A stretch of DNA of 64,000 nucleotides from assembly GCA_914767715.1 (NCBI GenBank), contig OU612068.1, positions 30,878,001 through 30,942,000 of the forward strand, given 5' to 3'. The position numbers and the translations under genes were made by a program. Each line of letters starts with the position of its first letter. Position 1 is the first letter of the stretch. This document shows positions 11,503 to 23,078 of the stretch, piece by piece. The notes under the pieces were generated by a model. That model saw nothing but the letters and a program-made list of their open reading frames with translations. It made no database searches and was not told where the DNA came from. The stretch is from Membranipora membranacea (Eukaryota; Bryozoa; Gymnolaemata; Cheilostomatida; Membraniporidae).

Positions 11503-12165
11503 GATTTTCAAGGTCATGTGACATCAAAATTGATGATGTTATCAGCTTCGGCACATGTCATAACCCCCAATTCCCAAGTTTTAACTCAATTGCATGTTAA
11601 GAACTGCCAATCGGCAGCCACTTCCTGTTTATGGCGGCCATTTTGAATGTCGGGTCATGTGACATTATAATTGATGATGTCATAACATTCGGTATATGTC
11701 ATAACCCCCGAATCCCAAGTTTAAACTCAATCGCATGTTCAGAACTGTTAATCAGTGGCCACTCCCTGATTATGGCAGCCATATCGGATATCGGGTCATG
11801 TGAAATCAAAATTGATGATGTCATAAGATTTGGTATATCTCATAACCCCCAAATCCCAAGTTTTAACTCAATCGCAGGATAAGACCTGTTAATCGGCAGC
11901 CACTTCCTGTTTATAGCGGCCATTTTGGATATCGGGTCATGTGATACTAAAATTGATGATGTCATAAGATTCGGTATATGTCACAACCCCCATATCCCAA
12001 GTTTTAACTCAATCGCATGATAAGATGTTAATCGGCAGCCACTTCCTGTTTATAGCAGCCATTTTGGATATCGGGTCCTGTGACATTAAAATTAATGATG
12101 TCATAAGATTCAGTATATGCCATAACCCCCATATCCCAAATTTTAACTCAATCGCATGATTTCTC
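11503..12165. repeat. Tandem array, about 140-bp unit, 4-5 copies
   Basis: The segment GGGTCATGTGA recurs at about 11653, 11793 and 11933, and as GGGTCCTGTGA at 12073: a period of 140 bp. Each unit also holds GATGATGTCATAA, CATAACCCCC, CCCAAGTTTTAACTCAATCG, GGCAGCCACTTCCTG and GCGGCCATTTTG-type blocks. A partial unit starts at about 11503. Units differ by a few per cent to about 10%, so the array is not very recent. Short open frames across it have no homology value. Confidence 0.85.
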
Positions 12166-12410
12166 TGTGTGTCTGAGCGTAGTTGGATTCTGGATTTGAG
12201 TGTTCTGGAGGCATAGGCTATCGGAGTTTCAGGTCCATCTTCTCTATGTGAGATTATGGATCCAACACCGTAGGGACATGCATCACACTCCTTCACTAGC
12301 AGTTTTTTATGGTCAAATCTGGTGAGTAGTGTTGGGTGCAAAACTCTTCCTTCAGATTGTTGAGTGCTTGTTGGCACTCTTTTGTCCTAACAAAGTCAAC
12401 TCAATCACGC
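12150..12410 (-). mobile_element. Ty3/Gypsy retrotransposon fragment (end of RT and start of RNase H)
   Basis: The minus strand reads VKECDACPYGVGSIISH, then EDGPETPIAYASRTLKS, the start of Gypsy RNase H (usual form DASxxGxGAVLSH and PIAYASRTL). Just upstream, in another frame, TKECQQALNNLKEEF matches the end of the reverse transcriptase connection (usual FxxLKxxL). A frameshift at about 12340 therefore separates them. No LTR, protease or integrase was found nearby. It directly abuts the 140-bp tandem array. Confidence 0.75.
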
Positions 12411-12538
12411 GTTGTTTTTTTTTGTTGGTTTCTGCAACAATTTATTGTATTTAAAATCAATGGACTAAAATAGTGAAATAAAATAATATAAAATAATCAT
12501 TATGAATGACCTGTCTGATTATAATCTCTGAGACATGT

Positions 12539-14125
12539 TCAGGAATGACTAGCAGAGCAAAGGTTCACATCACTACTAGTGAAGTCTCCGTAATAGTCAG
12601 CTGGTGCAGCTGCTGCTCCATTATTACTCTGAGCCTCCTCCTCATCCAAATCGTCTTCTTCTTCTTCTCCCTGAAATATTCAGTATATACTGATTTATGC
12701 AGGGAAGCCTGTGTAATATCATAATGTACTAGTAACAATCTCCAGCTTATAAAGGAACAAACAAACATTCTAGATCACCAGAGTTGGACGTAGTTTAGTC
12801 AGTAAGAAACTAGCAAACAATGTATACAATTTGAACCACTGTTGGGGCTCTTATTTTATTGAAGGCTGTTGTGCCATGATAACATATATATCTTACATGT
12901 ATGAAAAAAGCTAGTGAATATCTTATTTATATACCTGAAAACACTCAAAGCGGACAGTCACCAGTCTTCTTATGCCATCAGCTTCTGGAGCAAATCTAAA
13001 CCTGACGTGTCCGGAGGGGTAGCTTAGCTCATGCCCTTGCTTAAGATGGGTAGACAGCTCCGGTCCTGTTTTGAAGGTTTCATTACATAAGTGGCATCCA
13101 TAGATGCGCCCTGGATCCTTGTGCACTTCCGCATTATGCTTCTTCATAACGTCTGTACTTCTGCACTTGAACCCACAATTTTCAACAGCACAAACCAACT
13201 CTAGTCCTTCATATTCATGACCAAGGCTATGATTGGCCAGTGCATACTTAGTCTTGAAGGTCACGTCACAGTCAGGACAGCTGAAAGGTCTCTCTGCAGA
13301 ATGTCTGTATAATATATGAATACGTAGGGCTGATGGTGAGACGCATGTCATATCACAGAACATACAGCTGTATAAGTTAACATGCTTCCTTAGATGATCT
13401 CTAAGCAGTCTCTCTGTAGAACACTTCTTAGAACAATGTGAACACTGAAAGCTTCCCTCTCCCTTATCTTGGCGCTTCTGATGATCCTCTAGCCGTGTAG
13501 ACTGACTGTACATGTTACCGCAGGCTGAGCAGGCATACAATCTCTCCTGTGAGTGAATACGCAGGTGATCCCTCATCTTAGTGACAGCAGCTTTGGTTGA
13601 GTACTCACACTTACTCCAGTGACATTTTCTCGTATCGCCACGAGGTACAGCCATAGATGTAGCATGAGAACTAACATGCTGATAGAACGCGTATCCGCTC
13701 TCATCCTCAAACTGACAATCCTCCCATCCACATTTAAATTGTTCAGGCAGATCGGGGAGCACATTCCTATTAGCAGTGTTTGTACAGGATATAGGGACAT
13801 TACGTCTACGTAACTCATCATCTCCGATAGCTTTGAGATATGTGTGAAAAGCGTGGAACTTTATATGTCGGAGACAATGTGACCAATCTTTCTCAAACTC
13901 TAATATGGAGTGACATTGTCTCCAGGGACACTCACATCTAGTATTATCCACTTCATTGTTAGGATTGTCGGCTGCCTGTGTTAGCTGCTGCCTCATGATT
14001 TCTATATGCAGAGAGACATGAGAACACAACTCCTCCACACCGTGACATTTATCATGGCATTCACTGAACTCACACTGTAACTCAATGCATCTTCTCTCCT
14101 GATCTCTGGCTTTACACTTCGGCAT
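12539..14125 (-). CDS. HINFP: Histone H4 transcription factor HINFP, C2H2 zinc-finger protein
   Basis: Two exons: 12935-14125 and 12539-12670 (phase 0 junction, CAG|GTATAT to TTTCAG|GGA), about 440 residues. A series of C2H2 fingers fills residues 20-370. The details match HINFP: LPEQFKCGWEDCQFED (human LPENFLCEWEQC), FQCSHCSKKCSTERLLRDH, NLYSCMFCDMTC and the family-specific tail after the last finger, YPSGHVRFRFAPEADGIRRL (human [20 protein letters not shown]). HINFP binds H4 histone gene promoters and activates them at the G1/S transition in the nucleus. Exon 2 adds an acidic EEEEDDLDEEE stretch and ends at TGA 12539-12541. The start ATG at 14123-14125 lies two bases after a TTTGTAG acceptor, so an upstream 5' exon is possible. 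Confidence 0.9.
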
Positions 14126-14513
14126 ACCTACAAAAATAAATATTTAGATTCGAGATTTAACCAAAAAACTCTCTCAATACATAATTCCCACACTATCATC
14201 ATCCGTTGTGATATGGAAGACTGCACATATAATGGCATAAATTTGCAGTTTACGAGCGCCCTTGGTGCACAAACAGGCCCATATAAATCATCCCATATCC
14301 AATATTTTGGAGATCAGAAAACTAGATATCAGTAAGTTCATGTCATGAGTTCAATCATTGTATTCTCATTGACTCAGTAATGTGGTGGTTAGTGAGCAGT
14401 GAATGTAATGTTAAAAATATTTCTGCTGGTTTGGTTGGTAAAATGTTAAAACTGTTGGTAAATTTGATTTACTAGTTGTCATAATGTTGCGCATTATGCA
14501 CACTTAACCTTAC

Positions 14514-14640
14514 AACATCTCCTTTATGGTAATGATAGCCTAGATTATCAGTGATCTACATGCCCAGTCAGATCACGAGAGTCAGTATGGTTACCTTGTG
14601 GGTTGTGCATCTTTATATACACAGATGTCACTGGGACTAC
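14514..14640. repeat. Interspersed repeat, copy 1
   Basis: About 75 bp around GGTAATGATAGCCTAG, GATCTACATG and GATCACGAGAGTCAGTATGG (14526-14590) match 58918-58980 in the same orientation. A minus-strand open frame over 14548-14826, with a possible acceptor (ATGTTAG) and donor (CAAG|GTAACC), is not recognisable and is not called as a gene. Confidence 0.5.
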
Positions 14641-14829
14641 AGCCCAACCCGCAGAATGGCCAGAATGACATGATGCCATATAATAACTGGAAATCCTCCG
14701 AGACCAGTCTGACAAGATAGATTCCACACAGATGGGATGTGAAGCAGTCCATCCTGACATCAAGATTACACTATTAACATGTGTATCACTGATCGTTAGA
14801 GTCAATTTAGTAGCAGTACCTAACATATA

Positions 14830-15340
14830 CCCAACCCTAATTAATAATATTGAACATGGGTCGTCACACCGAATTCCCTGTGATGGTACTACTACTAAGT
14901 GAATTAATTGACTCTCTATCGATCAGAGATATACATGCAATATTATATCACGTGATCAGCGTGGAAGCGATCCTTAATTTTCTATGGTAAACAATGCCAG
15001 CTAGAACCATCGCAACTTCATGGGTTGTGGGCTGGGATTTTTGTGGTAAGGTAACTTCTCAGAAAACCTTTGATGACCAGTAGAAACAGAAAGTATCCAG
15101 CTTGACATGTCGATTGAAAATAACGCAGATCAGTTGATCCACTTCTTTTTTTCACGCAACTTCTATTCCTTTGATCTAAAATTGATCCTTACTCTGGTTT
15201 CTGTTGCAAAGGAATATGTTAGGCAGGACTGGAATTCAAAATCAGTATACCTTGATATGTTTTTTTCTCAATAGACAATTATTAAATGACAAGGCAGAAA
15301 ACTTGCTATGCAGAATTTTTAGCCATAACCTGAATATCAC
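14830..15340. other. Non-coding stretch, no gene seen
   Basis: No supported gene; probable upstream region of HINFP followed by repeats. Confidence 0.3.
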
Positions 15341-15372
15341 CAATGAACTCCCTCTGAAGAGGGAGTTCATTG
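15341..15372. repeat. Short perfect hairpin
   Basis: CAATGAACTCCCTCT and AGAGGGAGTTCATTG are exact reverse complements separated by 2 bases (GA). The core AATGAACTC recurs in hairpins at 37054-37076 and 50487-50519. Confidence 0.8.
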
Positions 15373-15469
15373 ATATCACCATCATCGCTAGCCACAATAT
15401 TTTTGCCAAATCAATTGATCAACTAAGTACTGCATATTTTTATCATTGATAGTCCCTGGCTGAGGGACC

Positions 15470-17700
15470 AAGCATGGGCCCCTGGGACTTACATGCCTTT
15501 ACTTTACCAATGTCCAGTATCATGGTTGATCCTGAACATTGGCAAAGTAAAGGCATGTAAGTCCCAGCTTGTGTCCAGTGTCAGCAGTGTCCATTTCAAA
15601 ATCCGGATGCATATTTGGCAACCGCTGGATGTCCGCGTGGCATCCAGTTGGATTGTATACCCTCACTATCAGGGATACAAACCCATCAGGATATCCGAGT
15701 CCCAACCGGATGCCTATTTGGCAACCACCCGATGCCAATCAGACATCCGGCAGATGCCAAAAAAAAAGGCGCGACGCATGCATTTGGCTCAGAATGTCGT
15801 CTTCATTTTGTAATCGAAAGTCCCCAGGTGTATAGGGGTAAAGGCAGTATGACTGACACACAGTTCTACTCCAAAACTTGGGTCTCAGGCAATGTTAGAC
15901 AAGCTCCCTTGTAATTTTATTCAAATAAAAACCAGAGGAGCACAGTAATAGGCTCCTGGCCTGTGTGTGTGTGACTTTATTCCTGGTACTATTTTGCCAA
16001 TCTCCAGTATTGTTTCTTCTGAGTGTGGTTAATAACTGAATTTGGTAAAGTACAAGCATTAAATCCCAGTTGTTTTAAGGTGGTTGATACAAGAAGTATT
16101 ACTCCTTGGTTGATACTGGACATTGGCAAAATAATACACACAGGCATGTATGTCTGTCTCACCCATCCAATCCTAATAAATAATGCCAAGGGGCCTGGTT
16201 TTGGAGTAAACATGAATACTGAGCAGTACAGTTTCTGCTAAGCGAGACAGGCCAATGAAAACCAAATGGTTGGATTATTTCTAAGTAATTATGTGAATTT
16301 AAACTGATTTTCCTTACCTTTGTTTGTCTGGTCAAATCTCACTCTCTCTTCATTCACAAATTTTTTTAGCAGAAATTGAATTTGTTTGCCTCTCTGTAGC
16401 CTATCCAGGTAAAACAGTCTCTGATTGGATGATTGCAGAAAGTTTGCCTGTAATCTGTCAATATTTTGCTAAGGAATGGAAAACTTGATATAGAGCAATT
16501 GATTGGCTATGGCTTTGTTAAGATATATACTATTGGCCAATATAGGTAGATACCTAAGGCCTGATTGTAATGAAATTTCAGCTTTGCATGGAAGCTCAGC
16601 CTATATATGTATACATTTTTAGGCTGTGATGGAAGTGCATAGGCCCATTTTAGACCCGGAGCAGATCATAAGGAGCCCTGCAAGACACAGGCCTGAAAAC
16701 AACGTATCTGAAATGTCTAAGCGTGACTGGCCTCTTTGGTTTGTGTTGTTGGTAGTAAGAAAAAACTGATTGATTGGGGCAAGCAGGGAGAATTCTCCCT
16801 GTGGCAAGTCTCTAACTCATTGATTGATTGGGGCAAGGAAGCACTAGAAGTAAACTTTACTTTTACTCCTTGATTGAAAATTTGGCCAACCACCATTCTT
16901 GCTGCAGCAACAGAAAAGACAGTCTCATAGGAGCAAGTTGTGAGACATTGCCAGTGCAGACTCAAGTGCTTGCAGTGAGAGTGGATTTTGCCATCCCTGC
17001 TCCCAAAAGCCCCATAGTAGTAGTAGGAAGGGCATGGGCCCCTGGGACTTACACGCCATTAATTTCCACGGTGACCCCAGATGTAAGGTAGGGAGGCTGT
17101 TCCAGAGCACTACGATATCTGGTGCATATGATCTCTGAAAGGCCTGTGTTCTGCAGTGGAGCTGAGTTAGCTTTTCCAAATGAACAGCAGATGGTCGTAG
17201 ATCCACTCTTATGTCGATATGGTGGTTTATGATCTTGTATAGCAGTACAACTTTGCATATCTTTCTTCTGGACTGTTGGCTTTCCCACCCGAGCTGATGA
17301 TCCATGGCTGATACACTGATGTATCGGGAATTGTTACTACAGGTGATGTGAGCTGCCCGATTTTGGATGGATTCTAGTTGTTTCATCTGGTTTTGATGGT
17401 GGGGGTCCCAGATAGCACTGCAATACTCGACCTGTGGGCGTGCAAGTGTTTTATAACTGATCGCCTTGAGGTCCTGTGGGCCGTCTGAGATATTTCGCTG
17501 GAGAAAGGACAGGGTGTTGTTTGCCTTTCCAGCAACAGATTTTACATGCTGTTTCCAGGTCATATTTTTCGTTAGGGTGACGCCAAGGTATTTAGCAGAT
17601 TCGACGAGCTCCAGGTTATGGCCTCTGATGTTGTAATCTGCCACTGTCTGCTGTCGCTTTCAGGAAACTCATAGGCAAAGTAAAGGCATGCAAGTCCCAG
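15470..17700. repeat. Composite repeat region with GGGACTTACATGCC ends
   Basis: The block GGGCCCCTGGGACTTACATG occurs at about 15476, and a variant (GGGACTTACACGCC) at about 17042. The reverse complement CAAAGTAAAGGCATGTAAGTCCC occurs at about 15545 in a fold-back next to the first copy, with a variant at about 17680. Related pieces (TGATACTGGACATTGGCAAA) lie at 16105-16130. The interval 15600-15770 contains imperfect repeats of a GCATCCGGTTGG/GGCAACC type. The region seems to be built from one repeat family with a LINE fragment inside; exact element borders are not clear. Confidence 0.55.
17049..17644 (-). mobile_element. LINE (CR1/L2-like) reverse transcriptase C-terminal fragment
   Basis: About 200 residues on the minus strand show the typical end of a non-LTR ORF2 protein: ESAKYLGVTLTKNMTWKQHV, AGKANNTLSFLQRNIS, ARPQVEYCSAIWDPH, QLESIQNRAAHI and LGWESQQSRRKICKVVLLYK. 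This is the region after the RT catalytic core. The catalytic YADD box and endonuclease are absent, and the reading continues past the family end into unrelated sequence. It is a 5'-truncated dead copy in minus orientation. Confidence 0.85.
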
Positions 17701-17796
17701 GTCTTGCTAAACCCAACATCAGTGCAAGTGTTAAGTAACAATTCAAAATAAAGCTTTGTGATTAGTGAAGTATCTGGTTGTAGTAAGAAGAGGAAG

Positions 17797-20700
17797 ATGA
17801 GTAGTGATAAGCTGGATAGTCACAGTCATATTAGTGCTGCTTCTCAATCTAATACATCCAGCTCTGCTACGGATAATCAGGCAAGTAGCGAAGACCGAAG
17901 ACAGCTAATAATTGCTTACTTCAGAGGTGAAATTTTGCTAAGTGTTGAATTTCTTTTTCCGAAAAGCACCACTTTTCATTTTGAGTTTAACATCCTAAAA
18001 TAGTGCCCTGCATAACAGTAATTCTGTGATGCGTATGTATGATGTATGTATGATGTATGTATGATGTATGTATGATGTATGTATGATGTATGTATGATGT
18101 ATGTATGATGTATGTATGATGTATGTATGATGTATGTATGATGTATGTATGATGTATGTATGATGTATGTATGATGTATGTATGATGTATGTATGATGTA
18201 TGTATGATGTATGTATGATGTATGTATGATGTATGTATGATGTATGTATGATGTATGTATGATGTATGTATGATGTATGTATGATGGTAGTCCTAGAAAG
18301 TAATGAATATGATGTACAATATTTGATCAAGCTCCTCTCTTATTTCTTAAGGATGTCAAGAGAAAGTTGTCCGACTCGCACAACTGCTGTTTTTCTGTGA
18401 AGCCGAAAGGTTATGAGGTGTACATACAGATGGGACATGCTTGTAATGGGATGGCTCATATTCATATCGGAAAGCACACTCCCACTGACCATTTTGTCGC
18501 TATTAGACAAGTGTCACTAGAGGAGAATCATATTGAGCTCTCTGATCTACAGGTATTATCATTTGTCATGTGATTTGAAAGTAAAAGAATGTATGCCTAT
18601 TATTCATGTTAATTTTGTGAAACAGAAACAGGAGACACCAAAATATTGAACTGCAGTCAAAGTCAACAAACAATCTATTCTTGGATTTACCTCACATATT
18701 CTGAGGGTATTAGGCTCATATGCAGCTCCTCCTAAATTTATACATGATGTGCCATCACATTACTGTCAATAGGATACTGCTTGCAGAGAAGTCCATTGAA
18801 TGAAAAATTTGATAAGTATTTGATGTGATCTAAACAGATTTGTACGCCTAGTCATTTTTACAGTTTAATCCCTGTGAAGGTTTTTGATCCATATCAGTAA
18901 TTTTACAGCAATAATATGAGGGTGACACAACTCCAGACATTGTATCACGAGAAATTAGCTCTCATATCATAGCATTCCACGTAAAACAGCCATCGCCAAC
19001 CAGAGTTTCTGCACTCCATTATGATGCATATATTGATTGATTGATTGATGAGTACTTTATTATCGATCTAAATACATTGAAAAATGTAAATTACTGATCT
19101 GATTTACAATAAAAAATAAAAGATAATAGTTCAGCATAAAAAGTATTTAATAAAAATTCAAAAAGAGGGAGATCATCACTATCAGCATAGGGCAACATTT
19201 CACATCATATTCCCATATTTGATGAAGAGACATCTGCTGGCTAGTGCAGTGTTATGGGGTATGGTTCGGCTGTTATTGCTGCTCAGTCTTGTTCTGCGAG
19301 GTCTGCATGACTCGGGAAGTAGGTGTTTATGCATGTCTCGGTTCTTCTGGCAGTATATGACACATATCATCTGGAGTTGGTCGCATATAAAACTTTTGTC
19401 ACTCTGATTGTGATTGTTTACCATATTTACTATTTTCAGCACGAGATAATCATGCACAGAGTATTTAACAGTGACTATATACTGGACTATTTATCCACAT
19501 TTATAAGCGGGTCTATGCTGTGGATTGTGATGCCTCTTCAGGGATACGGGTCATGTATGGACATGCTTCAGGCTCACTTCTCACATGGTCTACCAGAGAT
19601 AGTTGTCGCTCTCATACTCAAACAAGTACTGAAGGCTCTAGTTTACTTACATGACTGTGGTGTTATACACAGGTGAGGTTTACCTGCACACTCATCTTTG
19701 TATGGTCGCTTTATACGCAGGTTAGATAATGATTGTCAAATGTGGTATTCTTGCTATAAGTGAATTTGAAAGAACTGTTGACAAAAGGAGTGTCGAAGGT
19801 CTATATCCAAGTCATCACTTTTGATGGCACCGCCTTGATAATGCATCCATATTTTTTCGTGTAGGCCTTTTGGTATGTTGAGTGTAACACTCTGATTTGT
19901 CTAGACTGGGATTCAGTCCAACAATTTTGAGTTATCTACTCAGGTTACAAAAGCTGAACAGCCAACTCCACACAACAACAAACCAACACCCATCAGCCAA
20001 ACAAAACACAAGCACATGGATCTGTTCAGAAATACACAATAGTGATACATAAGAAGATAATACCACAGAAGCAATATCCAACACAACTCATAATACATGC
20101 AAGGCCTCATTGTTGGCCTGAATCCCAGGCTATGTTATGTCCTGCTTTACACCTGAACACCACATCCAAACATCACATTGATCTGCTTTTGAAATTCATA
20201 CAGTAGAAATTATTCCATTTTTCCTACTCCATGTTTTGTATACTCTACAGGTCACTCAGGTCTAGTCATATATTACTATCAGAAACAGGCAGAGTTCAGC
20301 TAACAGGACTCAGAAACTGCTTTAGATTAGTACAGCATGGAATCAAGAAAACGAAGTGCTGGCAGTACCCAACTAACTCTAACAAAGCCATATATTACTA
20401 TAGTCCTGAAATACTGATGCAGGTAGGCATGGTGTTGTTTGTTGCATATTCTAATGTTAACTCTATCAGTGATGTATAAGTGTATGATATTGCATGACAT
20501 TGTATAATTGTATAGCAAAGTATGATATCTACGTGTAAAAGTAGTTCTTCAAAAATAACATTTTCATTTTTACCCAAATTAAAGGGCAACCAAGCTTTCG
20601 CAGCAATGCATAAATGGGTAGAATAGAATGTGCTAGGCAGCACCAGCTTTGTGCATGACGCGGTGCAAAACTCAAAGTAGTTGCTGACTCTAAGCTGGGT

Positions 20701-22434
20701 AACACTTCAGTTTAGGGGAGGTTCCAAGACTTTGCTGTAATAATTATAGAGCACAGGCTAAATAATAACAGGAACAGGAAACTGCTATGTGGTATTCTCT
20801 TTTATCTGAGCTTCAGTGCCTGATGGAAGAAATGTTTCACAAGAATTCTGGCTGAATAATCATCCGAATTATATTTTGTCTTTTTCCCTATGCAGAAGGT
20901 GCAATCTGCTTTTAATCAATGGCGATCAATGAGAAGTTGTTTGAAACCTTGGTTGCCCTTTAAACTTAAAATACTTATTATTGGTTTGTGTTCAAGTGTA
21001 ACCTTACTGTTTATAAGGCCATAAATTACCATTCTACCAATTACCGGTTTCAGACTAACATTAATAACACATCAGCCCTGTATACAATCAGATTGATCCC
21101 TCCTCGCCATCGCTGGGGTCAACTCATAGATCAGCTCACCAAGCCTTGTTGCACAAGCAAAAAGAAACAGGAAACATTTTGCACGTTGTTTCCTCTATAT
21201 ATAATTGAAAAAAAATAGGTGACAACATCCTGTATTCTTTTTTTGGTATATTTCAGGGTACACCTCATTATTTTAATTAATCTTTCTTTTTAGAAGTTAA
21301 ATTTTGCATTTATGATGGTGTTTTTTCAAATGATTATAATTGTTTATATTGTACAGGACTTGAATGGTTATGACGAGAAGTCAGATATATACAGTATGGG
21401 TATAGTGGCTTGTGAGCTAACTAATGGTCACACTCCATTCGCTAATCTCAGACCGTTTGAGGTGAGCACACTACATGGTATCTGAAACATTGAAAAATAA
21501 AATCATTAATCAGACATTTAATTTGCTTGTAGTTGCAAGTAATGGGTCCAACAACTGAACTGAACTTGAATTGTTGATTGGATGCAAATTGCTGAGTGTG
21601 ATCCCCCGAGCTTGGTGAGGTTTTGATGCTTACATCACCATTGTTTTATATGTTAGGTATTATATGAGAAGTTGGATGGTAACAGGCCCCATCTACTGGA
21701 TAGTCAGACATGTACACCTGGTATGGAGGAACCTTATCTATCTAAAACCTTCTCCACTGATTTTCATCAATTCGTAGAAATCTGCTGCAGTCAACAACCG
21801 CATGACCGGTATATCATATTCAACATATTCTGTTGGAATGCTTCTTTTTTTTAACACTTTTATTGGCAGTCTATTTCATTCCAATAACGGAATGTTTTCC
21901 AAATTGTGACACATTTTATTTATGTTAGCCTGGACAGTTGGTTTAACTTTGCAAACTCCAGGCTCTGCTACCAATTAACAAAAGTCGTTCATAAACAGAG
22001 AGTTTGGGATATATCTCCAAACTCCCTGTTATAACTAGACAGGTAATAGTAGTTGTCTTATCTCCTGTTGTGAGGAGACAATTGGTACCTGAGTTGCAAA
22101 TAAATTGTAAACAGTGAGCCTTTGTAAGGTTTGAGATGAACAGAATTGTGTAGATGACAATGTCTTAGCCAGATGTTTATAACTCCATCTTACAATACTT
22201 TTGCTTCAAACAAATATGCCCATATTTTTCAGGCCTTCTGCTGAAGAGTTATTAAAACACAGCTTCTTCAAGCAGACTAAGAAGTACAGCTATGAACAGC
22301 TGCCGGATATGTTACAACCTTTAACCCCGCTGACTGACTCTGTGCTGAAGAAATCCCAGAATACCGGTGCACTGTCTGGTCTAACACATGAGCTCTCACA
22401 TATGTCTATGAGTGATGAGACCTGGGATTTCTAG
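17797..22434 (+). CDS. STRADA: STE20-related kinase adaptor (STRAD) pseudokinase
   Basis: Exons: 18352-18552, 19440-19672, 20251-20422, 21357-21461, 21657-21808 and 22233-22434, all phase-consistent. A probable first exon is 17797-17926 (Ser-rich start), but its phase (1) does not fit the next exon (0), so a small exon is missing or the start differs. STRAD with MO25 binds and activates LKB1 allosterically. The kinase fold is degenerate, as in the family: FVAIRQV has Arg in place of the VAIK Lys, [12 protein letters not shown] replaces HRD..N, and LTGLRN replaces DFG. Other matches are [34 protein letters not shown] and [13 protein letters not shown]. The C-terminus DETWDF matches the WEF tail that docks on MO25. 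The symbol covers the STRADA/STRADB group; which paralogue cannot be said. Confidence 0.88.
18030..18288. repeat. 11-bp microsatellite/minisatellite
   Basis: About 23-24 almost perfect copies of GATGTATGTAT, period 11 bp, inside intron 1 of the STRAD gene. Because 11 is not a multiple of 3, the open minus-strand frame over it is an 11-residue repeat with no coding meaning. Confidence 0.95.
19025..19190 (-). mobile_element. Probable LINE 3' end with tetranucleotide tail
   Basis: A run of ATTG/GATT repeats (19031-19050) is followed by GAGTACTTTATTATCGATC. On the minus strand this reads as a polyadenylation-like AATAAAGTACTC followed by a short tandem tail, which is how CR1/L2-type LINEs end. 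No coding part is attached. It sits in a STRAD intron. Confidence 0.4.
20579..20963. mobile_element. TTAA-flanked MITE (AGGGCAACCAAG family), full copy
   Basis: The ends are TTAA AGGGCAACCAAGC on the left and CTTGGTTGCCCT TTAA on the right, inverted repeats of more than 12 bp inside a TTAA target duplication. It is about 385 bp without coding capacity, in the intron after STRAD exon 20251-20422. A reverse-orientation copy lies at 29064 and a short deletion derivative at 29338. TTAA targets are typical of piggyBac-like transposases; the family link is inference. Confidence 0.8.
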
Positions 22435-23078
22435 ATGTGGAATCATAAATATGTACGTGTCTTTTGAACTGGGTATATGAGAACTCTGAAATCTGTTGCC
22501 AGTAACTTCAATATGGCGTCATCAACCTACAACAAGCTTCCTGGATTTGTTAAACTACAATACCAGCGAAAAGCGTTTTGATATATGTAGGAGATGTTTG
22601 CTATCAAGTTATACAAACGGAAACCAAGATATATTGATGATCTTGTCAACTCCACTCATAATTCAAATGATTTTGTGACCTCAAAAGGATGGTATGTTTT
22701 TTGGCAATGATTGAAATCTTTATTTTTGTTACTAAAATAATATATTCACTACACAAAACTTACCCAGCTATGCATAGTGATATTAGACAAACAGTTAAAC
22801 AAAATAGGGAGAGGCCCGAAAACTGTAGCATTTTTTGTGTGATAAAATCAGAGGCTATGGACTAGTCTCTGATAGGGTATGGTCTATCGTCTGATTATCG
22901 ATTGTCTCTGATAACATAATATCGGTATCATAAACAGAATATGGGTAGCTCAACTCCTTGTAACAACCCAACGACAGTGAGGTATTGATACCATAGGTCA
23001 GAAAAATGTCTTGACCAAAATGTTGATACCCATATTCTGTCTTGATTCCTTGGGTAAGTTTTTTTTCCACGTCCTCTT
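22435..23078. other. Convergent intergenic region, STRAD 3' / ZIP 3'
   Basis: The STRAD stop is at 22434 and the ZIP stop, on the minus strand, at 23079-23081. About 640 bp hold both 3' UTRs. A minus-strand open frame over 22855-23202 is an out-of-frame shadow of the last ZIP exon and its 3' UTR, not a gene. Confidence 0.6.

Noticed and set aside
14548-14826. Possible exon with splice-like ends, minus strand
   Set aside because: The downstream part overlaps an interspersed repeat, and no domain or partner exon was recognised.
17995-18330. 111-codon open frame of His/Thr/Tyr/Ile repeats
   Set aside because: It is only the translation of the 11-bp microsatellite in a STRAD intron.
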